A DNA stretch of 64,000 nucleotides from NCBI GenBank assembly GCA_016708905.1, contig JADJEV010000004.1, positions 434,001 to 498,000 on the forward strand, given 5' to 3'. Shown one piece after another: positions 35,126 through 43,121 of the stretch. The DNA is from Candidatus Methylophosphatis roskildensis (lineage in GTDB: Bacteria > Pseudomonadota > Gammaproteobacteria > Burkholderiales > Rhodocyclaceae). A program made the translations under genes and the position numbers. Within the stretch, counting starts at the first letter, position 1; each line of letters begins with the position of its first letter. The notes under the pieces were generated by a model. That model was given only the letters and a program-made list of their open reading frames with translations. It was not told the origin of the DNA and ran no database searches.

Positions 35126-35632
35126 ATGAAACTGGAGAATCTGAAAGAAAACGTCGGTTCGCTGTGGGGCAATCTGGCCGAGGGTTGGCGCCATCTGCGC
35201 GATTCCGCCGCCAGTGCGCTGACCAGCTTCAAGCCGGACGAAAAGACCAACCTTCCGACCGACCGCGAGGTCGGTGACGATGTCCGCCTGCCGGGCCGCG
35301 GCTGGGCGATGCTGGGCGGCGACGTGTTCGAGGACGACCAGCGGGTCGTCGTCCGCCTCGAAGTGCCGGGCATGGCCAAGCAGGACATCGACATCGAAGT
35401 GCTCGACGATTCGCTGGTGATGTCGGGCGAAAAGCGCTTCGAGCGCGAAAGTACCGAAGGTCGCTGGCGCATCATGCAATGTGCCTACGGCAGCTTCCGT
35501 CGGGTGGTGCCGCTGCCGGTGGCGGTCAAGGCCGAAGAGGCGCGCGCCAGCTACAACAACGGCGTGCTGCGTGTCGAACTGCCCAAGGCGAATCCCGGCC
35601 GGCAACGCGGCGTCACGCTCAAGGTCGAGTGA
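35126..35632 (+). CDS. Hsp20 small heat-shock protein 3
   Basis: The ATG at 35126 (MKLENLKENVGSLWGNLAEG) follows a GGAGAC site. The 168-residue protein has a longer helical N-terminal arm (WGNLAEGWRHLRDSAASALT) than the other two, then an alpha-crystallin domain (VVVRLEVPGMAKQDIDIEVL, SLVMSGEKRFERE, FRRVVPLPVAVKAEEARASY, NNGVLRVELPKANPG) and a VTLKVE tail. Conserved GVLxVxLPK is intact. It is separated from gene 2 by a GC hairpin that may tune its level. Confidence 0.92.
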   Translation: MKLENLKENVGSLWGNLAEGWRHLRDSAASALTSFKPDEKTNLPTDREVGDDVRLPGRGWAMLGGDVFEDDQRVVVRLEVPGMAKQDIDIEVLDDSLVMSGEKRFERESTEGRWRIMQCAYGSFRRVVPLPVAVKAEEARASYNNGVLRVELPKANPGRQRGVTLKVE

Positions 35633-36151
35633 GCGGGGCTCCCCAGCCGGATTGCGGCAGTCGGCATGGGCGAGCGATAAAGCCGGAAAGCAGGTTGGCT
35701 CCCGCTCGTTCCCTCCCATTTCATGGTGAGGGCGGCCGAATGCCGGGCTTCGCCTTGTTCAGCCTGACCTGCCGTTTGCGAAGCTGCGGCTTGCGTAACG
35801 GGTGGGGAATTCCGATGCTCGCCCATCTGCCGGCTGGTTCTTTCGTTCCGACGCAAGTAGCATGGTTCGCCAATGTATAATCTGCCCCGCGCGTCCCCTT
35901 TGGGGGCCGCCTTCCAGGCGGTCGTGGCGAGCGACCGCCTGATACTTCGATCGCTCTGGCGCGGGGCGCCCCCGCATGCGGGTGTCGGCCCGGCCGGCAG
36001 CAAACCGCCGCAGCGCGTTCGACCCGGCGTCGACCCGATGATCGGGCGCCTGACAGAAAACATGACTGGCCATCGCGGCGAAGTCGATTAAGAAGCCTGG
36101 CGCGACCGCAAGCCGAAGATCGGCCCGCCATGGCGTGGAGGGTGCGTCCCG
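35633..36151. other. Intergenic stretch with a candidate -10 element
   Basis: No gene is supported. TATAAT at 35876-35881 is a good -10 hexamer reading rightward but has no clear -35 and lies 270 bases before the antiporter start. The left part (35690-35750) has the CCCTCCCATTT...GGTGAGGG style seen in other dispersed GC-rich repeats of this window. Nothing else is evident. Confidence 0.4.
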
Positions 36152-37360
36152 ATGGTGGAGTCCTTACTGTGGCCGGCTTGGCCGTTGCAGGGCAATGAAC
36201 TGATGCAGTTGGCTGTCGCGCTGCTGCTGGCCGCGGTGTGCGGCGAGGCGGTCGCGCGCTTGCTGCGTTTCCCGCGCGTGACCGGCTATTCGCTGGCCGG
36301 TCTGCTGATGGGTCCGACGCTGTTAGGCTGGTTCGGGCCGGCCGATCTCGACCACGTGCGCATCGCGATCGATCTCGCGCTGGCCCTGCTGCTGTTCGAA
36401 CTCGGGGTGCGGCTGGATATCCGCTGGTTTCGTGCCAATCCGTGGGTACTCGGATCGAGCCTGGCGGAGTCCTCGATCACCTTCGTCGTGACCTATCTGC
36501 TGATGCGCGGCATGGGCTACCCCAACGGACTGGCGGCGACAGTCGGGGCGATTGCCATCGGCACCTCGCCGTCGGTGGTGATGCGGGTGGCGGCAGAGCA
36601 GCGCGCCGAGGGTCAGGTGACCCAGCGCCTGTTCGTGCTCTGCGCGCTCAACATCGCCTACTCGGTGGTGTTGTCGAAACTGATCGTCGGTGGCATGCAT
36701 GGCGTGTTTCGCGGCGATTGGACGCTGGCGGTGTTGCATCCGCTCTACCTGCTGCTCGGCTCGCTGGTAATCGGCGGCCTGCTCGCACTCGCTTTTCGTC
36801 TTGTGCGGCGGCTGTTCAACCTGTCGGACGAGCAGGGCGTGGTCGTGTTGTTCGGCCTGCTGCTGTTGACGCTGGCGCTGCTCGACATGCTCAAGCTGCC
36901 CGGCATGCTGGCGCCACTGATCGCCGGGGCGATCGTCAAATTCTTCGACCCGCGTCCGCACCTGTGGCCGCGCCACTTCGGCACCGCCGGCGGCGTGCTG
37001 GTGATTGCGCTGTTCATGCTGACCGGGATGTCCCTGACGCCCGAGCAGATGGCGGCCGGCGGCACCGCCGCCCTGGCGCTGGTGATTGCGCGCGTCGCCG
37101 GCAAGGCGGGGGGCGTCATGCTGCTCGGGCCGGTCAGCGGAATCAGCCTGCGCCAGGCCGCCGCGCTGGGTATCGCGCTTGCGCCAATGTCCGGCGTGGC
37201 CTTCCTGCTCACCGAGGACATACGCACGATCTACCCCTTCTTCGGCTCCCAGCTCGCGCCGATCGTCCTCAGCATGGTCGCCGTCCTGCAACTGCTCGGC
37301 CCCATCGCAGTACAGTGGGGGCTGCGTTACGCGGGCGAATCCCGCGCGGGAGACAAGTGA
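36152..37360 (+). CDS. CPA2-family cation/proton antiporter
   Basis: The 402-residue integral membrane protein has about 12 hydrophobic segments. Its opening (GEAVARLLRFPRVTGYSLAG, then LLMGPTLLGWFG) and LALALLLFELGVRLDIRWFR match the KefB/KefC/NapA branch, with the middle SPSVVMRVAAEQRAEGQVTQ. The cytoplasmic TrkA-N domain of Kef proteins is absent, so this is a membrane-only form. It exchanges Na+ or K+ for protons. It overlaps the next gene (TGATG), a gamma-glutamyl ligase-like enzyme; since Kef proteins respond to glutathione adducts, a functional link through gamma-glutamyl compounds is possible but inferred. Confidence 0.85.
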   Translation: MVESLLWPAWPLQGNELMQLAVALLLAAVCGEAVARLLRFPRVTGYSLAGLLMGPTLLGWFGPADLDHVRIAIDLALALLLFELGVRLDIRWFRANPWVLGSSLAESSITFVVTYLLMRGMGYPNGLAATVGAIAIGTSPSVVMRVAAEQRAEGQVTQRLFVLCALNIAYSVVLSKLIVGGMHGVFRGDWTLAVLHPLYLLLGSLVIGGLLALAFRLVRRLFNLSDEQGVVVLFGLLLLTLALLDMLKLPGMLAPLIAGAIVKFFDPRPHLWPRHFGTAGGVLVIALFMLTGMSLTPEQMAAGGTAALALVIARVAGKAGGVMLLGPVSGISLRQAAALGIALAPMSGVAFLLTEDIRTIYPFFGSQLAPIVLSMVAVLQLLGPIAVQWGLRYAGESRAGDK

Positions 37361-38475
37361 TGGCACTCGCCCAATTCGCCGAATCGCGCTCGCTGACCCT
37401 AGGTGTCGAACTCGAACTGCAGATCGTCAATACCCACGACTACGATCTGGTCGGCAGCGCGGAGGATCTGCTGCGCGCGCTCGCCAAACGCAAGCTGCCC
37501 GGCGATGTGAAACCCGAGATGACGGTCAGCATGATCGAGATGGCCACCGGCGTCTGCGACAACTATCATGATGCGCTGGAGCAGCTTGGCACCATCCGCG
37601 ACGCCATGGTCGACGCCGCGCGCCGGCTCAATGTCGGCGTCTGCGGCGGTGGTACGCACGGCTTCCAGCACTGGGACGATCGCAAGATCTTCGACAAGCC
37701 GCGCTTCAACTTCCTGTCGGAACTCTACGGCTACCTCGCCAAGCAGTTCACGGTATTCGGTCAGCATGTGCACATCGGCTGCCCGGGACCGGACGTCGCG
37801 CTCTATCTGCTGCATTCGCTGTCGCGCTACGTCCCGCACTTCATCGCGCTGTCGGCCTCGTCGCCCTTCGTGCAGGGGTCGGACACCGGCTATCAGTCGG
37901 CGCGGCTCAACTCGGTGTTCGCCTTCCCGCTCTCGGGGCGAGCGCCCTATGTCGAATCCTGGGCGGAGTTCGAGCGCTACTTCGACAAGATGACGGCAAC
38001 CGGGGTCGTCAAGAGCATGAAGGACTTCTATTGGGACATCCGTCCCAAGCCAGAGTTCGGCACGATCGAGGTGCGGGTCATGGATACGCCGCTCACGGTG
38101 CGCCGGGCGGCCGAACTGGCGGCCTACATCCAGTCGGTCGCACGCTGGCTGATGGTCGAGCGGCCGATGCGCCCGGTCGAAGACGACTACCTGGTCTACA
38201 CCTTCAACCGCTTTCAGGCGCTGCGCTTCGGCATGGCAGGCATCTTTGTCGACCCGCGCACCCACGAGCATCGCACGCTGGCCGAAGACATTGTCGCCAC
38301 CATCGATCGCGTCGAGCAGCATTCGATCGAACTGGTCGCCGATGAACCCTGCCGGTCGCTGCGCGAGATCGCCCAATCGGGCATGAACGATGCGGCGGTG
38401 CTGCGCGCCGAATTCGCCGATGCGCGATCGCTGAACGAAGTGGTGCGCCGCCAGTGCCTGCGCTGGGCGCAATGA
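37360..38475 (+). CDS. ybdK: YbdK-type carboxylate-amine ligase (GCS2 family)
   Basis: The 371-residue protein starts MALAQFAESRSLTLGVELEL, where GVELEL is the ATP-grasp-like glutamate-cysteine ligase 2 signature. Further family blocks are EMTVSMIEMATGVCDNYHDA, FGQHVHIGCPG near residue 135, DTGYQSARLNSVFAFPLSG and IRPKPEFGTIEVRVMDTPL. YbdK proteins show weak glutamate-cysteine ligase activity; the physiological amine is unknown. It is coupled to the antiporter by a TGATG overlap and followed 10 bases later by a gamma-glutamyl hydrolase-like gene, so the pair may make and cleave a gamma-glutamyl compound. Confidence 0.9.
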   Translation: MALAQFAESRSLTLGVELELQIVNTHDYDLVGSAEDLLRALAKRKLPGDVKPEMTVSMIEMATGVCDNYHDALEQLGTIRDAMVDAARRLNVGVCGGGTHGFQHWDDRKIFDKPRFNFLSELYGYLAKQFTVFGQHVHIGCPGPDVALYLLHSLSRYVPHFIALSASSPFVQGSDTGYQSARLNSVFAFPLSGRAPYVESWAEFERYFDKMTATGVVKSMKDFYWDIRPKPEFGTIEVRVMDTPLTVRRAAELAAYIQSVARWLMVERPMRPVEDDYLVYTFNRFQALRFGMAGIFVDPRTHEHRTLAEDIVATIDRVEQHSIELVADEPCRSLREIAQSGMNDAAVLRAEFADARSLNEVVRRQCLRWAQ

Positions 38476-38485
38476 TGCGACAGGC

Positions 38486-39265
38486 GTGAGCCGGGCCTTA
38501 CGCATCGGATTGTCCGCGCGGATGCTGCATGCGCCGCCGAAGGAACTCGGCTTTCCGGGCAAGACACTGCAGTATCTCGAACAGTCGGTCGCCCACTGGA
38601 TCATGTCGCATGGGGCGCTCGCCTACATGATGCCCAGCATCAGCGGCGATCTCGCGGTGCGGCGGGCGGCGATTTCGGTGCGCGAGTATGTCGCGGCGAT
38701 GGATGGACTGGTGCTGCAGGGTGGCGCCGATATCAGTCCGCCCAGCTACGGCGAGGAACCGATGCGGCCGGAATGGTCGGGCGATCGCGTGCGCGACCTG
38801 TACGAGATCGAACTGCTGTGGGAATTCATGATCCAGGGCAAGCCGGTGCTCGGCATCTGCCGCGGCATGCAGTTGATCAACGTGGCCTGCAGCGGCACCC
38901 TGTTCCAGGACATACTCGAAATGAATCCCGGCGCCAATGCGCATCGCGACGACAGCCTGTTCGACCGCTTCCATCACGAGATCGAGCTCGAACCCGGGTC
39001 GCGGCTGGCCGCGCTCTATCCGGGCCATCACAGCGGGCGGGTCAACAGCATCCATCACCAGGCGATACGCAAGCTCGGCAACGACCTCAAGGTAGAGGCG
39101 CGCTCGATCGGAGACGGCATCGTCGAGGCGATCCGCTGGCAGGGCAGCGGCTACCTGTTCGGCTGCCAGTGGCATCCGGAATTTCACGGCGACACGCCCG
39201 ACCTGCTCGACGGCGGCCCGATCATGGCCGAGTTCCTGGAGGCGGCGCGGGCCTCGATCAAATGA
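38486..39265 (+). CDS. Class I glutamine amidotransferase-like gamma-glutamyl hydrolase (PuuD-like)
   Basis: The 259-residue protein starts at a GTG (38486, MSRALRIGLSARMLHAPPKE). It has the nucleophile elbow PVLGICRGMQLINVACSGTL with Cys near residue 129, QGGADISPPSYGE upstream and FGCQWHPEFHGDTPD with the catalytic His near 231. This is the peptidase C26 pattern, as in PuuD, which cleaves gamma-glutamyl-GABA. The substrate here is unknown; its position after the YbdK gene suggests it hydrolyses the product of that ligase or a related gamma-glutamyl amide. Confidence 0.9.
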   Translation: MSRALRIGLSARMLHAPPKELGFPGKTLQYLEQSVAHWIMSHGALAYMMPSISGDLAVRRAAISVREYVAAMDGLVLQGGADISPPSYGEEPMRPEWSGDRVRDLYEIELLWEFMIQGKPVLGICRGMQLINVACSGTLFQDILEMNPGANAHRDDSLFDRFHHEIELEPGSRLAALYPGHHSGRVNSIHHQAIRKLGNDLKVEARSIGDGIVEAIRWQGSGYLFGCQWHPEFHGDTPDLLDGGPIMAEFLEAARASIK

Positions 39266-39418
39266 GAATCCGCGGCCATTGTCGATTTCGCCCCTCGCCG
39301 ATCGACTATTGTTCGAGGCGGACGCAGTTGCGCTGATCGAGGCAGCTCCGGACATCGACACCGACTCGCGTATTTCGCCACTCGCCACCCGAGCGAGAGT
39401 AAGATTCGCGGGCTCGCC

Positions 39419-39766
39419 ATGCATAGACCTTCGTCCCGTACGTTCTCCCGGCGCCGCCTCTGGTGGCTGCTATGGCTCGCCCTGCTGATCCCTACAGCGC
39501 AGGCGGCGGCGGCATGGCATGCCGTTTCGCATACCGGTCTGGAATCAAGTGGCGAGGTAGGCGGCAAGCCCGTTCTGCACCTGAACGATTGTGCCCTGTG
39601 CCTGACCGCGGCCGCCATGAGCGGTGGCGCGCTGATCGGCCAATTGCAAGGCGTGCCCAGTGCGGCGGCTCGCTACCCGGCCCCGCTTGTTGTAGCAAAT
39701 GACGTCTGGCCCCCCTTCCCTCCGCGGGCGTACTTGAGCCGCGCCCCACCCTGCGCTCCGTACTGA
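39419..39766 (+). CDS. Small exported His/Cys protein, DUF2946-like
   Basis: The 115-residue protein starts MHRPSSRTFSRRRLWWLLWL, a basic then hydrophobic segment ending TAQAAAA, a probable signal peptide. The mature part contains WHAVSHT and HLNDCALCLTAAA, so histidines and a CxxC pair are available for metal binding; this resembles DUF2946 proteins found beside metal receptors and porins. It ends in a proline-rich tail. It lies 76 bases before the outer-membrane porin gene of a zinc-type uptake cluster. A periplasmic metal-handling role is inference. Confidence 0.65.
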   Translation: MHRPSSRTFSRRRLWWLLWLALLIPTAQAAAAWHAVSHTGLESSGEVGGKPVLHLNDCALCLTAAAMSGGALIGQLQGVPSAAARYPAPLVVANDVWPPFPPRAYLSRAPPCAPY

Positions 39767-39842
39767 TCGTCAATCCGGTTGCCTGACCCGCACGAGTTGT
39801 GGGTTGGACGCGATTCGATGTACCAACTCGGAGTGAATACCC

Positions 39843-41288
39843 ATGAACAAGCTTCTTCGGGCGAGCCTTGCGCTCGCCCTCGTTGCGCCGTTCGGCGCGC
39901 TGGCCGATACTCAGGCCGAGATCGACGCGCTACGACACGAAATCGATGCGATGCGCGCCGCCTACGAGGCACGCCTTCAGGCACTCGAGCAGCGACTCAA
40001 GGCCTCGGAAGCTGCCGCCGCAACGCCGACTGCGCCGGCACTCACCGCCACCCCCGCAGCCTCGACCGCCACGAACGCCCCGATTGCGCCGAGCGCGGCA
40101 GTTGCGCCGGTCGTCGCATCGTCGAGTAGGGGCGCCAATGCCTTCAACCCGTCGATCTCGCTGATTCTCTCGGGTCTCTACACGCGTACCTCGCGCGATC
40201 CGGCGAACTACGCGATCAGCGGCTTCCCGTTGTCGACTGACGCCGAGACCGGTCCCGGCACGCGCGGATTCAGTCTGGCGGAATCCGAACTCGGATTCGC
40301 CGCCAGCATCGATCCGTGGCTGCGCGGCGCGGCCAGCATCGCTCTGCACCCCGACGACACGGTTTCCGTCGAAGAGGCGTATATCCAGACAACATCGCTC
40401 GGCAACGGCTTCGCGCTCAAGGCAGGCCGGTTCTTCTCGGGCATCGGTTATCTGAACCCGCAGCATGCCCACACTTGGGACTTCGTCGACAATCCGCTGG
40501 CGTATCAGGCCCTGCTCGGCACGCAATATGGCGACGATGGCGTGCGACTGACCTGGCTTGCGCCCATCGACCAGTACCTCGAGCTGGGTGCCGAAGTCGG
40601 CCGCGGCCGCAGCCGCAGCTTTCCCGGCAGCGACAGCGGGCGCAACGGCGCCGGGATGGCGGCACTGACCGCCCACACCGGCGGCGACATCGGCGACAGT
40701 CATAGTTGGCGCGCTGGCGTGTCGGTGTTGCGCGCGAAGGCGAACGAGCAGAGCCTGATCGCGACAAACGCAGCGGGCGAACAGGTGACCAACAGCTTCA
40801 CCGGCAGCACCCGCGTCTGGGTTGCCGACGCTGTCTGGAAATGGGCGCCGAACGGCAACCCGACCCGCACCAACTTCAAACTGCAGGCAGAGTACCTGCG
40901 CAGCACGCGCAGCGGCAGCCTCGTCCATGACGGCGGCAGCCTCGTCCATGACGGCGGCAACGTCGACGGTGCCGCCGCGGATTACCGCGCGGTGCAGTCG
41001 GGCTGGTACCTGCAGGGCGTCTATCAGTTAATGCCGCGCTGGCGTGTCGGTCTGCGCACTGAGCGACTGAACCCCGGCACGCCGGATTACGGGCTGAACG
41101 CCGAGTCGTTTGCGGGCAGCGCCTTCCGGCCGCGCAAGAACACCGTGATGGTCGACTTCAACCCGAGCGAATTCTCGCGCCTGCGTCTGCAGGTCGCGCA
41201 GGACCGCTCGCGCGAAGGCTTGGCCGACAACCAGTTGTTCCTCCAATACCAGACGAGCCTGGGCGCGCATGGCGCGCACAGCTACTGA
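39843..41288 (+). CDS. Outer-membrane porin of a zinc-type uptake cluster
   Basis: The 481-residue protein has a signal peptide (MNKLLRASLALALVAPFGAL, then AD), a coiled-coil stretch (EIDALRHEIDAMRAAYEARL) like that used for trimerisation or peptidoglycan contact, an Ala/Pro/Thr linker, and then a beta-barrel with alternating pattern to the C-terminus. SISLILSGLYTR, ESELGFAASIDPWLRGAASI and AGRFFSGIGYLNPQHAHTWD are typical of porins that accompany ZnuA-like proteins. It ends in Y, not the usual F. It contains a perfect tandem duplication GSLVHDG. It is followed 27 bases later by the binding-protein gene. Confidence 0.8.
   Translation: MNKLLRASLALALVAPFGALADTQAEIDALRHEIDAMRAAYEARLQALEQRLKASEAAAATPTAPALTATPAASTATNAPIAPSAAVAPVVASSSRGANAFNPSISLILSGLYTRTSRDPANYAISGFPLSTDAETGPGTRGFSLAESELGFAASIDPWLRGAASIALHPDDTVSVEEAYIQTTSLGNGFALKAGRFFSGIGYLNPQHAHTWDFVDNPLAYQALLGTQYGDDGVRLTWLAPIDQYLELGAEVGRGRSRSFPGSDSGRNGAGMAALTAHTGGDIGDSHSWRAGVSVLRAKANEQSLIATNAAGEQVTNSFTGSTRVWVADAVWKWAPNGNPTRTNFKLQAEYLRSTRSGSLVHDGGSLVHDGGNVDGAAADYRAVQSGWYLQGVYQLMPRWRVGLRTERLNPGTPDYGLNAESFAGSAFRPRKNTVMVDFNPSEFSRLRLQVAQDRSREGLADNQLFLQYQTSLGAHGAHSY
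40914..40955 (+). repeat. Perfect 21-bp tandem duplication in the porin gene
   Basis: Bases 40914-40934 are repeated exactly at 40935-40955, adding seven residues (GSLVHDG twice) in frame in what should be an external loop. Such slippage duplications vary quickly between strains. Confidence 0.9.
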
Positions 41289-41315
41289 TACGCCGTTCGC
41301 GTCGAGGATTCCATC

Positions 41316-42233
41316 ATGATGATTCGCAATGTTTTGCTCGCAATGATCGCTGCGCCGCTGGCGCTATGTTCCTTTTCTGCAAACGCCGCGCTCCGCGTCC
41401 TCGCCTGCGAGCCCGAATGGGGCGCACTGGCGCAGGAACTCGGCGGCAGCCTGGTCGACGTCTCGGTCGCCACCAATGCGTTGCAGGATCCGCACCAGAT
41501 CCAGGCCAAGCCGAGCCTGATCGCGCGTGCGCGCAATGCCGATCTCGTCGTCTGTACCGGCGCCGAACTGGAAATCGGCTGGTTGCCGGTGCTGCTGCAG
41601 CAGTCCGGCAACGCAAAGGTGCAGCCGGGTCAGCCCGGCAACTTTGCTGCTGCCGATTACGTGCGCAAGCTCGATGTGCCGACCCAGCTCGACCGATCGC
41701 AAGGCGACGTGCATGCGGCCGGCAACCCGCACATCCAGACCGACCCGCGCGCCATCGCGCAGGTGGCCACGGCGCTCGGCACCCGGCTGCAACAGGTCGA
41801 CCCGGCCCATGCGAGCCAGTACGCCCAGCGCCAGGCCGACTTCATGCAGCGCTGGCAGCAGGCGATCGCCCGCTGGACGGCGCAGGCCGCCCCACTGAAG
41901 GGCGTGCCGGTGGTTTCGCAGCACAAGGCGTTCGTCTACCTGTACGACTGGCTGGGTCTGAAGGAGGTGGCCGTGCTCGAACCCAAGCCTGGAGTCGAGC
42001 CCACCGCGGGACATCTGCAGCAGGTGCTGACCGCACTCAAGGACGTACCGGTACGCATGGTGCTGTACGCCGCCTACCAGGATCCGCGTTCATCCGAGTG
42101 GCTCAGCAAGAACGCCGGCATTGCGGCTGTGAAGATGCCTTTCACGGTCGGCGGGACAGACGGTGCGAAAGATCTGTTCAGCCTGTTCGATGACACGATT
42201 GCGCGCCTGCTTGCCGCCGGAGAGAAACGATGA
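41316..42233 (+). CDS. znuA: Zinc/metal ABC transporter substrate-binding protein (ZnuA-like)
   Basis: The 305-residue protein has a signal peptide (MMIRNVLLAMIAAPLALCSF, cut after NA). It belongs to the cluster A-I/TroA family: VLACEPEWGALAQELGG, then DPHQIQAKPSLIARARNADL giving the first metal histidine (DPHQ), AGNPHIQTDPRAIAQVATAL giving the second (NPH), VSQHKAFVYLYDWLG giving the third, and KPGVEPTAGHLQQVLTALKD. Canonical ZnuA has a His-rich acidic loop, which is missing here. The stop overlaps the permease start by 4 bases (ATGA). Confidence 0.9.
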   Translation: MMIRNVLLAMIAAPLALCSFSANAALRVLACEPEWGALAQELGGSLVDVSVATNALQDPHQIQAKPSLIARARNADLVVCTGAELEIGWLPVLLQQSGNAKVQPGQPGNFAAADYVRKLDVPTQLDRSQGDVHAAGNPHIQTDPRAIAQVATALGTRLQQVDPAHASQYAQRQADFMQRWQQAIARWTAQAAPLKGVPVVSQHKAFVYLYDWLGLKEVAVLEPKPGVEPTAGHLQQVLTALKDVPVRMVLYAAYQDPRSSEWLSKNAGIAAVKMPFTVGGTDGAKDLFSLFDDTIARLLAAGEKR

Positions 42234-43003
42234 ACTGGAGCGCGCTCGACTGGAGCATTCTGGGCCCGGCGCTGATCGCCGGCCTGCTGGTGCTGGCGAC
42301 CCACGTGCCGCTGGGTGCGCAGGTGCTGGATCGCGGCATCGTTTTCATCGATCTTGCGATCGCCCAGATCGCCGGACTCGGGGTGATTGCAGCCGATGCT
42401 CTTGGCATGGCTGAGGGCGGCCTCGCGGTACAGGTCGCCGCGGTGAGTGCGGCGTTGCTCGGGGCCCTGCTGCTCTCCTGGACCGAACGGCGTGCGCCGC
42501 AGCAGCAGGAGGCACTGATCGGCGTGATGTTCATTCTCGCAGCCTGCGCCGGCATTCTGCTGCTGGCAGGCAATCCGCATGGCGGCGAGCATTTGAAAGA
42601 CCTGCTGGTCGGTCAGATTCTGTGGGTCAGCACGACGCAGTTGCTGTGGCTTGCCGGGGTTTCCGCGCTGGTGTTGATCGCGTTGGGCTTGGGTTGGGTG
42701 CGACGCCTGGGCCGCTTCGGCTTTTACGGCGCGTTTGCGCTTGCCGTCACCGCGTCGGTGCAACTGGTGGGTGTCTATCTCGTGTTCTCGAGCCTCATCA
42801 TCCCGGCACTCGGCACACTGGCGTACCAGGGTCGCCGTCGCTACGTCATGGCCTACGGCCTCGGGGCATGCGGCTATGCGATCGGACTGGCGATCTCGGC
42901 GGTAGTCGATCTCCCTTCGGGCGCCGTGATCGTGTGGACCCTGGCTGCGTGCGCCATGATCGGCGCGACAGCGGTGCGCTCCAGGACGCCCCGGCCATCA
43001 TGA
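42230..43003 (+). CDS. znuB: Metal ABC transporter permease (ZnuB-like)
   Basis: The 257-residue membrane protein (MNWSALDWSILGPALIAGLL) has about seven or eight hydrophobic segments and the ABC-3 permease pattern: LGAQVLDRGIVFIDLAIAQI near residue 30 and GVYLVFSSLIIPALGTLAYQ near 185. It would form the inner-membrane channel for the ion delivered by the binding protein encoded before it. No ATP-binding subunit gene follows; the next gene is convergent. The ATPase must be encoded elsewhere, or the transporter is incomplete. Confidence 0.88.
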   Translation: MNWSALDWSILGPALIAGLLVLATHVPLGAQVLDRGIVFIDLAIAQIAGLGVIAADALGMAEGGLAVQVAAVSAALLGALLLSWTERRAPQQQEALIGVMFILAACAGILLLAGNPHGGEHLKDLLVGQILWVSTTQLLWLAGVSALVLIALGLGWVRRLGRFGFYGAFALAVTASVQLVGVYLVFSSLIIPALGTLAYQGRRRYVMAYGLGACGYAIGLAISAVVDLPSGAVIVWTLAACAMIGATAVRSRTPRPS

Positions 43004-43121
43004 AAAATTGGCATGCCTCAGGAGCCGCGCCGAATGGCGCTGACAGCCGTGCCACCCTGGAGAACGCCTGTCCATGCGGATCTCGGGGCGGCTGGACTTG
43101 TGAGCCCCGATGCCAGGGCGA

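Noticed and set aside
35873..36091. A 72-codon plus-strand frame after a TATAAT
   Set aside because: No ribosome site, no recognisable features, composition of intergenic GC-rich DNA.
36238..37359. N-terminal extension of the YbdK frame through the antiporter gene
   Set aside because: The extension has shadow composition; the ATG at 37360 gives the normal YbdK N-terminus.
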